Assembly (NCBI RefSeq): GCF_016907535.1
Contig: NZ_JAFBCF010000001.1
Coordinates: 1,302,001 to 1,366,000 of the forward strand
Direction of reading: 5' to 3'
From: Microlunatus panaciterrae
GTDB lineage: Bacteria; Actinomycetota; Actinomycetes; Propionibacteriales; Propionibacteriaceae
DNA length: 64,000 nucleotides
Shown one piece after another: positions 1 to 7,053 of this stretch. The position numbers were made by a program, and so were the translations under genes. The notes under the pieces were generated by a model that searched no databases, was not told the origin of the DNA, and saw only the letters and a list, made by a program, of their open reading frames with translations. The first letter of the stretch is position 1, and each line of letters begins with the position of its first letter.

Positions 1-274
1 CGCCTTCCTCACCGACCACTACCTCGGTGCCGTCCACCGTCAGGTTTCCAGCGCCGTCGAAGGCGAAGGTGAACGGCTGCTCGGACCAGACATATCGACC
101 AGCGCTGGACACCAACAACGGCGCGGACTGGTTGGCGCCGGCGTGATCATCATCGGCGACACCAGCTGAGGTCGCCAGGTTGCGGCGGTGCGGACGATCA
201 CCGAAGGGCATCCGCTGCCCATCGGCGACGGCCCCTCCCCACCACCGCTCGTGAGGGATGACCGACAACGTCAT
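1..274 (-). CDS. Glycoside hydrolase family 31 (alpha-glucosidase/xylosidase-like), 5' end only
   Basis: Only the first 91 codons are inside the window; the gene continues past the left edge. The reading starts at an ATG on the minus strand (base 274) and has no stop down to base 1. The N-terminus contains ERWWGGAVADG, MPFG, NQSAPLLVSSAGRYVWSEQP and a beta-strand-rich tail with TVDGTEV. This is the pattern of the N-terminal beta-sandwich of GH31 enzymes, which release glucose or xylose from alpha-linked oligosaccharides. The catalytic barrel is not visible, so substrate cannot be judged. Family assignment is by recalled resemblance; another GH31-like subfamily is possible. Confidence 0.75.
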   Translation of the reverse strand, partial: MTLSVIPHERWWGGAVADGQRMPFGDRPHRRNLATSAGVADDDHAGANQSAPLLVSSAGRYVWSEQPFTFAFDGAGNLTVDGTEVVVGEEG

Positions 275-538
275 TTTGCTCGACTCCGCACCCATGCCAG
301 GACCCTAACAGTGGACGGTCAAGGCCAGGGTGGAGGCCGGCAGCCCGAGGCCCGGCGAGTGCCGTCGGCCCGGTCCCGGGAGTCGTTTGGTCGGTACGGC
401 ACGGGACCATCGGCCCTAGGTGTCGGTCGCCGACAGCGACAGCGTGGTCGGTGACCAACTCAACCATTCCGGTCCACAGCCTCGGGCGGCGTGGCTTCGT
501 CATTGTCCCGGGGTGACCTCAGCACGAGGAGGAGCCTC

Positions 539-1381
539 ATGCCCAAACCTTCGCTCTCCTATCAGGTAACGGAACTTCCGCCTGCACGCCGCATCACGCA
601 TAACTATCTCGACCTGTACTGGTGGAAGCACAGCATCTACGCCCTGCTCGAGGTGGATGTGACCGACGTTCGACTGGCCATTGAGGACTACACGACAAGG
701 ACGGGTGACGCTCTGTCCTTCACCGGCTATCTGGCCTGCTGCCTTGCCCGGGCCGTGGATGAGGACAAGTCCGTCCAGGCGATGCCGAAGGGCCGCAAGC
801 ATCTGGTCGTCTTCGACGACGTGGACGTCTTCCTGCCCGTCGAGCGCAAGCTGGGAGAGACCACCGTTGCAGTCCCCTTGATCATCCGCGCAGCCAACCG
901 CAAGTCGCTCCTGGACATTCACCGGGAGATTCGACAATTCCAGGCCCGGCCCCTCCCCCGGGGCGACGGCAAACCGTCGGCGTTTCAGGTCCTGATGTCG
1001 GCCCCCTGGCCGCTTCCCCGGCTGTTCGTCCGACTCATCCGTACGGCCAGCCGGCTCAACCCCACCCGGAGGGTGAACGCGGCCGGCACGGTAGGCGTGA
1101 CAGCACTGGGGATGGCCGGTCGCGGCGGTGGCTAGGGTCTGGCGCCGGCGGGTCAGTCCCTGCTGCTCATCGTCGGAGGCATCGCTCGCAAACCTGCCGT
1201 GGTCGAGGACCGCGTTCAAGCGCGCGACCTGCTCAACCTGACGATTGCCTTCGACCACGACGTCGTGGACGGCGCTCCGGCGGCCCGCTTCATCACGAGG
1301 CTGGTTGAGCTCATCGAAGGCGGGACCGGCTTGGAGGAGGGGTCCCTGGAGTCGCCGGCCCCGTTCTCCGTCCGGGAATGA
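539..1381 (+). pseudogene. 2-oxoacid dehydrogenase acyltransferase (E2) catalytic-domain protein, interrupted by an in-frame TAG
   Basis: A stand-alone E2 (lipoamide acyltransferase) catalytic domain of about 280 codons without lipoyl or peripheral-subunit-binding domains. The start at ATG 539 is preceded by a strong GAGGAGG. The frame reads to GMAGRGGG and meets TAG at 1133-1135 (codon 199), then continues in the same frame through LLLIVGGIARKPAVVEDRV to the catalytic HxxxDG motif, seen as DHDVVDGAPAARF, and stops at 1381. In the family the residue after GRGGG is usually Trp, so TGG to TAG is the simplest explanation. The product truncated at 1135 would lack the catalytic histidine. It could be a pseudogene, a recent strain mutation, a sequencing error or a suppressed amber codon. 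No E1 or E3 gene is adjacent. Confidence 0.85.
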
Positions 1382-1495
1382 GCGCATCCATCCGGCTGGC
1401 AAGCCGGCCGGGCACTGATGGGCCCCGCCGCGCAGATCGGGCTCAGCGTCTGGCGACGGACTCACGCTCCTCGCCAGCTGGGCGGCCACCCTCGA

Positions 1496-1720
1496 CCAGA
1501 GCGAATCAATCGAGCCGGACCAACGCGCTCTGAGCCTGTCGAAGAGCCCTTCGACAAGCTCAGGGAACGTAGCGAGCTCAAGCTCAGGGCACGGAATTCA
1601 GCCAACCAGAGCGAATCAATCGAGCCGAACCAACGCGCTCTGAGCTTGTCGAAGAGCCCTTCGACAGGCTCAGGGAACGTAGCGAACTCAAGCTCAGAGA
1701 ACGTGGCGAACTCAATCTCA
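1496..1720. repeat. 110-bp tandem duplication containing REP-type palindromes (gap 1382-1751)
   Basis: The 370-bp gap between the E2 remnant and the lipid kinase holds no credible gene. A block beginning CCAGAGCGAATCAATCGAG at 1496 is repeated at 1606, an exact 110-bp offset, with a few substitutions. Each copy contains a back-to-back pair of the dispersed palindrome: GCTCT...AGAGC (1527-1547 and 1637-1657) followed immediately by the inverted form ending GCTCAGGG. After the second copy, decayed fragments of the form GAACGTAGCGAACTCAAGCTC repeat with a period near 22 bp. Reading frames through this region exist only because the repeats lack stops. Confidence 0.85.
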
Positions 1721-1751
1721 GGGAGCCTGACAAGGACCGGGAGCCGCAGGA

Positions 1752-2684
1752 TCACTGCTGCTGTGAACCGACCTCGGGGATGCAGACAGTGAGAGCGCCG
1801 GGCTCGATCTCTGCGGTCAGCCTGGTGCAGTCGCCGACCACGTCGCCGTCGAGCTGATAGCTCTCAGTGCCGCGGATCGTGATCGAGACGACCTTTCCGG
1901 TGAGCTGGTCGACCTGGTCGTCCTTCTTGGGCCTGCGGGTCATCAGACGCAGAGCCAGCTTGAGCCAGTGCCGCACCTTGCGCGGGGACGCGATGTAGAG
2001 GTCAAGCTTCCCGTCGTCGGGCTTGGCGCCAGGGATGAGCGTGAGGTTCCCTCGGAGCTCGCCCACGTTGCCGATCACGCACAGCATGGCGTGTCGCTTG
2101 AACGGTCGGCCGTCATCCAGCTTGACTGTCAGCGAAACTGGGACTCGACCCAACGCCTTGCTGGCCGCCACGAAATAGGCGGCCGAGCCGACCTTGTCCT
2201 TCAGCCCCTCGTCGGTCTCGTCCATGATCATCGCATCGACCCCGAAACCTGCCATCACAGCGAAGCGCTCAGGTTCATGATCATCGACAGTGATCCGGAC
2301 GAGGTCGATGACGCGGGTCTGGTCGCCGATGGCTGCCTCAATGGCGGCCTCCTCATCCATCGGCAGGTCAAGGTTTCGCGCGAGCAGGTTCCCGGTGCCG
2401 GCCGGGATCAGTCCCATCGGAATGTCCGTACCCGCCAAGCCGTCCGCGACGATGCGGATAGTGCCGTCACCTCCGGCACCGATGACTCGATCCACGCGTT
2501 CGTCGACTGCCTGTCGCGTCATGGCTCGTCCCGGATCCTCGGCAGTGGTCTCCAGCCACAGCGTGTCCACCCATCCGTCACGCTGCAGAGCCTTCGTCAT
2601 CCGCTCACGGAACTGGTCGCTGATCTTGGTCGGGTTGAAGACGACCGCACACCGGCGGCCCTCAGATGCTGACACTTCACTCAC
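1752..2684 (-). CDS. Diacylglycerol kinase-family lipid kinase (YegS/DgkB-like)
   Basis: A 310-residue protein of the DAGK catalytic superfamily, which phosphorylates diacylglycerol or related membrane lipids with ATP. The nucleotide-binding motif GAGGDGT lies near residue 70, followed by GLIPAGTGNLLARNLDLP, the second family signature. The C-terminal half is the usual beta-sandwich, with DDGKLDLYIASP and YQLDGDVVGD; in this family the latter segment normally reads as the QxDGE substrate/Mg loop, so a Val replaces Glu at the last position. I chose GTG at 2684 because AGGAG sits about 9 bases upstream; the TTG at 2693 abuts the ribosome-binding site. It is isolated, with no obvious operon partner. 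The exact lipid substrate is unknown. Confidence 0.88.
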   Translation of the reverse strand: MSEVSASEGRRCAVVFNPTKISDQFRERMTKALQRDGWVDTLWLETTAEDPGRAMTRQAVDERVDRVIGAGGDGTIRIVADGLAGTDIPMGLIPAGTGNLLARNLDLPMDEEAAIEAAIGDQTRVIDLVRITVDDHEPERFAVMAGFGVDAMIMDETDEGLKDKVGSAAYFVAASKALGRVPVSLTVKLDDGRPFKRHAMLCVIGNVGELRGNLTLIPGAKPDDGKLDLYIASPRKVRHWLKLALRLMTRRPKKDDQVDQLTGKVVSITIRGTESYQLDGDVVGDCTRLTAEIEPGALTVCIPEVGSQQQ

Positions 2685-3006
2685 GGCGAGCAACTCCTAC
2701 AGTGGGATATGGACCGCCCCACGCTCGACCCTCTCGGGTGCAGCGCGTGGATCGGCGAGAGGTCAAGCGTCGCTACGTCCCTCCTTGCCGGACTCTGCCA
2801 GACCGAGGCTGATTATGTACCCGAAGAAGGCGGCAGCAACAATCAGCCACGCCTGCCGGTGCCGCGGTCGAGATGTGGGGCCCAGCTTTGGTGTCTCACC
2901 ACCCGTGGAGCACACTGGAGTCAGAGGTCCTTGGAAAGTGATGACCAGCTGCTCTGCCACGTCGGCGGAGCATGGCCAAGGCGTCAACCTTGTAGGATCG
3001 ACGCAG
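2685..3006. other. Gene-poor gap upstream of the lipid kinase
   Basis: This stretch carries the lipid kinase promoter and leads into the first small-paralogue gene. A minus-strand open frame (2763-3014) ends in a hydrophobic stretch AWLIVAAAFFGYIISLGLAE that could be a single membrane helix, but the rest has no coding look, so I do not call it. No repeat or RNA structure stands out. Confidence 0.4.
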
Positions 3007-3204
3007 ATGGACATGAAGTGGATCAGACATGCGGACGGCTCGCTGCTGGCCCAGGGCGAGTTCGCTTCCGTGGCGGTAACGCCCTCGGATGGGGGCTATC
3101 TCGTGACCTCAGGAGGCGCCGACCAAGGGGCGGCCCACGCGACCCTGGAGTCGGCCCAGGTGGCCGCATTGCACTGGCTGGCCGTGCTTGACCATCGGCA
3201 ATGA
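3007..3204 (+). CDS. Small conserved protein, paralogue A
   Basis: A 65-residue acidic protein starting MDMKWIRHADGSLLAQGEFA. I do not recognise the family. It aligns along its whole length with two other small proteins within 0.9 kb (3308-3532 and 3630-3839, opposite strand). Shared positions are MxxxW, DGSL-A-GEFASV-V, Y-V-SGGA, H-(S/T)L-(S/A)A and WL-VL. The pattern suggests one small alpha/beta domain: a strand carrying the DG turn, a central Y-V strand, and a C-terminal amphipathic helix. No signal peptide or membrane helix is seen. A weak AGGA precedes the ATG. The existence of diverged copies with conserved spacing is the best evidence that it is a real gene. Confidence 0.65.
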   Translation: MDMKWIRHADGSLLAQGEFASVAVTPSDGGYLVTSGGADQGAAHATLESAQVAALHWLAVLDHRQ

Positions 3205-3323
3205 CCAACCAAGAGCCGTCTCAGGAAAGCCTGGCTATCCGTTTTCTTCGCCGAGCACTTCCCGCACCGGCTCACCATCACCGGCCAGACCACCTGGAGG
3301 ATGCGCCCTACTGCGGTGTCTGA
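3201..3323 (+). CDS. Possible 40-residue peptide overlapping paralogue A stop
   Basis: ATG at 3201 overlaps the TGA of paralogue A (ATGA), the arrangement used for translational coupling, and the frame runs 40 codons to TGA at 3321. The peptide begins MTNQEPSQESLAIRFLRRAL and contains AHHHRPDH. It overlaps the 3' end of paralogue B on the other strand by 16 bases. There is no homology or domain signal; the overlap is the only support, so this may be chance. Confidence 0.2.
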   Translation: MTNQEPSQESLAIRFLRRALPAPAHHHRPDHLEDAPYCGV

Positions 3324-3532
3324 GTGGGCCCGGCCCCGGTGGCGTCCTTATCTATCAAGGCAAGCCAGACCTCGCCCCTCTCCTTGGCTGCATCCACCGA
3401 ACCGTGCAACTGCGTGAACATCGCAGTGCCAGCCGAAACGACCCAGTAGTCGTCCTCCGCTCGGATCTGCACGCACCCCGTCTCGCCACATGCCTGGAGT
3501 GTCCCGTCAGGAAGCTCAACCCACTCGCACAT
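3308..3532 (-). CDS. Small conserved protein, paralogue B
   Basis: A 74-residue protein starting MCEWVELPDGTLQACGETG. ATG 3532 has a strong AAGGAGG about 5 bases upstream, so it is preferred over the upstream TTG at 3565. It is the most diverged member of the three-gene set: the DG(T/S)L turn, the central Y-VVSAGTA, LHGSVDAAKE and the closing WL-LID helix are retained, and two cysteines replace residues of the GEFASV segment. Function unknown. It lies in the same orientation as paralogue C, separated by 97 bases, and may share a transcript with it. Confidence 0.65.
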   Translation of the reverse strand: MCEWVELPDGTLQACGETGCVQIRAEDDYWVVSAGTAMFTQLHGSVDAAKERGEVWLALIDKDATGAGPTQTPQ

Positions 3533-3629
3533 ACTGTCCTCCTTGACGTCCGCGATACCTGGCAAGATACCAACCGAGACATCGGTTTCACCAGTTCAGG
3601 ACAGCTGTCACGCAGACTCGGCTGAAGCA

Positions 3630-3839
3630 TCATGCGGTTGGCCCGAACTCGCGCTCGAGCACCTCCAACCACTCTTCAGCGCACTCCTTCGCCGCGTCCA
3701 GTGAGCCATGGGTCTTGCCTCGCATGGCTCCTCCCGAGGCCACGACATAGCTCTCGCCCACAGGCCTCACCTCGACCGAGGCGAATTCCCCCCTCGCCAC
3801 CAGTGAGCCGTCGTCTCGTTGTTCCCATTCCACGTCCAT
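3630..3839 (-). CDS. Small conserved protein, paralogue C
   Basis: A 69-residue protein starting MDVEWEQRDDGSLVARGEFA, close to paralogue A over GEFASV-V-P, Y-V-SGGA and WL-VLE, and to paralogue B over HGS(L/V)DAAKE. The three genes therefore form a local family that has duplicated and inverted. GAGGGGA lies upstream of the ATG. No enzyme motif, metal-binding cluster or export signal is visible. The acidic C-terminal helix (AAKECAEEWLEVLERE) may be a protein-interaction surface, but this is conjecture. Confidence 0.68.
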   Translation of the reverse strand: MDVEWEQRDDGSLVARGEFASVEVRPVGESYVVASGGAMRGKTHGSLDAAKECAEEWLEVLEREFGPTA

Positions 3840-4081
3840 TTCGGTGTCCCCTCGCAGAGGGACACGTCTCCGGGCTTTCCCGCACAGGTCTCATACGGAT
3901 TGACCTGGGGCCGCGCCCCAAAATGGTCAGCCATACGTTGCTATTGGCATTCTTACCCGCAAGCGCCTGAAACCCAAGTGCCGGTGCAAGAAATCGACCA
4001 TTCGTTGATGATTGAAACTTCATTCGTGCGCGCACACGCCACCTCACCGGACGCGACTGGTCGAATTCTTGCAAGGCCCGC

Positions 4082-4540
4082 CTAGGCACGGATGGTCATG
4101 AGCCGCTCAAGCTTCTCGAAAGCGTCAGTCCACCCCTCACGGTGCAGCGCAAGACGCGCCTCGGTTCGGAAGGGGCCCTGAGTCAGTGCCACCTCGGTCG
4201 CGCCGCCGCCGACCACCGCGCGTAGCACCAGGGTGACCAGGGTTTCGACGTCATCAACATCAGGATCCTCCCAGGCAAAGGTATAGGACAACTTGAGAGG
4301 TCGAAGGACTTCGCGTAGCTCACCGCCGAGAAAGAAGGGACCACCCGACGGCGGTTGCATCTCGATTCGATATCTGGCACCGACGCGGGCGTTGAAAGTG
4401 AGGTTCGGGATGCTGAATCCCACCGGACCCCACCATCTGGCCAACCATTCCGCCTCGCTGAGCGCCTCGAAGACTTCCGAGGCAGCCGCCGGGAACACGT
4501 GTCCCATCTCCAGCCTGAGATCGCCCGGACGATTCTCCAT
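4082..4540 (-). CDS. SRPBCC (AHSA1-like) domain protein
   Basis: A 152-residue single-domain protein of the START/SRPBCC superfamily, which bind hydrophobic ligands in a helix-grip fold. Typical features are HVFPAAASEVFEALSEAEWLARWWGP near the N-terminus (the AHSA1 signature with the WW-GP turn), then F-ARVGARYRIEM, and a long C-terminal helix around HREGWTDAFEKLERL. It starts at ATG 4540 and stops just after the gap below paralogue C. The gene diverges from the reductase at 4692. Such proteins often accompany ArsR-type regulators, but none is adjacent here. Ligand unknown. Confidence 0.85.
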   Translation of the reverse strand: MENRPGDLRLEMGHVFPAAASEVFEALSEAEWLARWWGPVGFSIPNLTFNARVGARYRIEMQPPSGGPFFLGGELREVLRPLKLSYTFAWEDPDVDDVETLVTLVLRAVVGGGATEVALTQGPFRTEARLALHREGWTDAFEKLERLMTIRA

Positions 4541-4691
4541 ATCTTCAGCCTAGACCGATGCGCTCACCTGAATCCCGGATTGCAGCTGCCCCGACAATGT
4601 GACGAAGACAGTGCACCCATACGAGGTTGTGGCGTATCGTCGCCAGCACAGCAGGTGGCTGAAGCCACCCGAGTGTGTGTGAAGGATCGCG

Positions 4692-5261
4692 ATGCGGAAG
4701 ATCATCTTGATGATGTCGGTGTCCCTCGACGGGTTCATCGAGGGGCCGGCGCGCCAGATCGACTGGCACCGGGTCGATGAGGAGCTGCACAGCCACTTCA
4801 ACGAACAGCTCAGTTCGATGGGCGCCTTCATCGACGGTCGTGTCACCTATGAGCTGATGGCCGGATTCTGGCCGACCGCTGACGCCGACCCGTCGAGCCC
4901 GCCGGTGATGGCGGAGTTCGCCCGCATCTGGCGCGACATGCCCAAGATCGTCTTCTCCCGCACCCTGGAGCGGGCCGACTGGAACACGACGATCCGGCGC
5001 AACCTCGACGTCGAAGAGATGCGGCGGCTCAAGGCGACGCCGGGCGGAGATCTGGTGATCGGAGGTGCCGACCTGGCGGCATCATTCATGCAACACGACC
5101 TGATCGACGAATACCGCATCTACATCCACCCGGTCGTCATCGGAGGCGGCAAGCCTCTGTTTCCCTCGTCGGGTGCCCGTATCACCCTCAGCCTTGCTGA
5201 GACCCGGACCTTCGGCAATGGTGTCGTTCTCCTTCGCTACGAGTCCGCCACCGGACGCTGA
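4692..5261 (+). CDS. Dihydrofolate reductase-family protein (RibD C-terminal domain)
   Basis: A 189-residue protein of the RibD_C/DHFR-like fold, NADPH-dependent reductases. Visible family features are the N-terminal strand RKIILMMSVSLDGFIEGP, then FIDGRVTYELM, PKIVFSRTLERADWN, DLVIGGADLAASFMQHDLIDEYRI, and HPVVIGGGKPLFP. The stand-alone form (YyaP/YwjB type) is common in actinobacteria and its substrate is generally unknown; it is not a bona fide folate or riboflavin enzyme on this evidence. A GAAGGA ribosome-binding site precedes ATG 4692. It is the only gene of its strand here. Confidence 0.88.
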   Translation: MRKIILMMSVSLDGFIEGPARQIDWHRVDEELHSHFNEQLSSMGAFIDGRVTYELMAGFWPTADADPSSPPVMAEFARIWRDMPKIVFSRTLERADWNTTIRRNLDVEEMRRLKATPGGDLVIGGADLAASFMQHDLIDEYRIYIHPVVIGGGKPLFPSSGARITLSLAETRTFGNGVVLLRYESATGR

Positions 5262-5297
5262 CCGACTTCTCGCGTCGTCGAGCGCCGCTGGTTCTGG

Positions 5298-6491
5298 TCA
5301 GAGGATGCGAGAGACTCCCGGCAGCCGTACCAACGCGGCACCAAGGGCAAAGGAGAACACCAGGCCCAGGACGCTGACGGTGAGAAACTTGAGCTCCGGC
5401 GGCCACGGCAGCCGCCGGCTCAGCACCACCAATCCGACCAGCACGAGCTGGTGCACCAGGAAGGTGGCATAGGCCGCCCGGCTCAACTGCCGAGCGAAGG
5501 CACCCTGGTCATTGAACCGTCGGCGAAAAAGATCCAAGAACCAGAGGGACACCGTGACCACGATCACCCCCTCGATGATGGCGAGCACGAGCGACTGCCA
5601 GGTCCCGTGACCGGTGAACACCTCGAGGTCCATTCCCAGACCCACGGCGCCTCCGACAACGCCGACACAGGCCGCCATCGCCATCCACGCCACCAACCGG
5701 ATGATCTTCGCCATGCGCGGCTCCATCGGCAGAAACCAGCCACGTTCGCGCCCGATCACACCGAGGATGAAGCCGACCACCCAGCCCGGAGCCTGCGAGA
5801 CGGCCAGATGCCAGCGCTCCTCGCCGAAGGGCACCACCAGGCGCATCAGGAACGAGGAGGCAGCGACGAGGGCGGCCGCTACCGCCAGCTCCAGGACCCG
5901 TAGCGGCACGGTGACGACGTTGCCCGGCCATCTCGAGCGGATAGCCGCATATCCGAGAGACAGCAGCAGCAGCACGCCCAGGAACCAGGTCGGTCCTGGG
6001 GGCGGCGGCAGCTGCCACCAGACCGTGGGCACGAACGCCCAGAATCCCTTGGTCCAGCCCGCATTGTCGGTGTCGAAGTACTCGATCGGTGGACTCAGTA
6101 GGAGGGCGAACAGGACCGACGGCAGGAGCAGTCGCAGCGTCCGCTCCTTCGCGAACGTGCGGAAACCCTTGCGCCGGAGCGAACCAGGAGTGAACATTCC
6201 AGCAACCAGGAAGAACAACGGCATGCCGAACAGCACCCCGACGACGGAAAGCATGATCAACAGCGACAAGAGCGGTTCACGGACGGGTGGCTCGCTCAGG
6301 ACCCAGGTTCCCAATCCGACCCAGGCCATGATCACATGGGCGAGGATCACACCTGCCACCAGCGCCACCTTCAGGTTGTCTGCGAAGACCAACCGAGGCG
6401 TGGGCCAGGACCCTACACCGGTCGCGGCTGCCGTCCCGGCAGCGCTGCCTTCACCTGGGTTCCTTCGGCGGGTTCCTCCCGATCCAGTCAT
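5298..6491 (-). CDS. Acyltransferase-3 family integral membrane protein
   Basis: A 397-residue polytopic membrane protein with about ten hydrophobic segments, typical of acyltransferase-3 proteins that move acyl groups onto sugars or other extracytoplasmic acceptors. It opens with a polar 30-residue tail, then ADNLKVALVAGVILAHVIMAW, in which the H corresponds to the conserved first-helix catalytic His. GMPLFFLVAGMF and RTFAKERTLRLLLP are also characteristic. I chose ATG 6491 because AGGAGG lies 7 bases upstream. The frame remains open upstream to 6872, but that stretch overlaps a decayed phosphotransferase read in another frame. The acceptor substrate cannot be inferred from the neighbours. 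Confidence 0.87.
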   Translation of the reverse strand: MTGSGGTRRRNPGEGSAAGTAAATGVGSWPTPRLVFADNLKVALVAGVILAHVIMAWVGLGTWVLSEPPVREPLLSLLIMLSVVGVLFGMPLFFLVAGMFTPGSLRRKGFRTFAKERTLRLLLPSVLFALLLSPPIEYFDTDNAGWTKGFWAFVPTVWWQLPPPPGPTWFLGVLLLLSLGYAAIRSRWPGNVVTVPLRVLELAVAAALVAASSFLMRLVVPFGEERWHLAVSQAPGWVVGFILGVIGRERGWFLPMEPRMAKIIRLVAWMAMAACVGVVGGAVGLGMDLEVFTGHGTWQSLVLAIIEGVIVVTVSLWFLDLFRRRFNDQGAFARQLSRAAYATFLVHQLVLVGLVVLSRRLPWPPELKFLTVSVLGLVFSFALGAALVRLPGVSRIL

Positions 6492-6539
6492 CGCGAACCT
6501 CCTGCTCCCAGTGGAGGTGGCGGCCGGACAGACGAACAG

Positions 6540-6814
6540 AGGCAAAAGTCCTAGGGCGTGAGGGTTTGAGTCCTCCAATGCCCACTCCCCCACCGACCAG
6601 GCAGGCTGGCTGGTGATCGCCACCGGAGCGACATCCGATCCGCGATCGTCAGGGGCATCTCGGTTGTGGTGTCGTAGGCATCGATGACGGACCTCAGTTC
6701 TGAGCGCCCGTCCGCTGCTGGCAATCCGTTGCCCGGCTCGAGAAGCCAGAAGTACGCGGTCAGGGCGAGATCGTCGATTCTCGGCCATGAAGCCGACGTC
6801 AGCAGGACGACCAC
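6540..6814 (-). pseudogene. Remnant of an aminoglycoside phosphotransferase/homoserine kinase-type protein (gap 6492-7053)
   Basis: No intact gene lies between the acyltransferase and the receiver-reductase fusion. Two minus-strand frames together resemble the C-terminal end of APH-family kinases. One frame reads WPRIDDLALTAYFWLLEPG ... RSVIDAYDTTTEMPLTIADR (about 6790-6635). After a one-base shift near 6632 the next frame reads VAPVAITSQPAWSVGEWALE. The order matches the family, where the PRIDDLAL segment follows the metal-binding Asp and an aromatic SVGEW helix closes the domain. The N-terminal lobe and catalytic loop are missing. I call it a degraded 3' fragment. The rest of the gap (6815-7053) shows nothing recognisable apart from the promoter side of the next gene. 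Confidence 0.55.
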
Positions 6815-7053
6815 AGTGAGGCGACCTCATCCACCTGAGCTGCTTTCGGGCTGGGGCCCTCTTCATGATCATCGGGGCTCATCGAGTGGAAGGTCTACCG
6901 TGAGATGGACGGGCAGCACGCTCGCCTCAGCCGCGCGCCGGATGCTTTGACTTCTGTCCCCGACGTGAGCGAACCGCTATGCTGGGCCGGGTCGGCTTCG
7001 TCATCCTCCGGGCTCCGCCTCGGTCGGGCAGGCGGCCGCTCGAGGGGTGATCT

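Noticed and set aside
198-503. 101-residue minus-strand ORF at the left end
   Set aside because: It overlaps the GH31 start in another frame, and its residues are Arg/Gly-rich with no family resemblance.
2763-3014. 83-residue minus-strand ORF ending in a hydrophobic helix
   Set aside because: Only the last 30 residues look protein-like; the rest lacks codon bias and overlaps the start of the small-paralogue gene. Possibly a relic.
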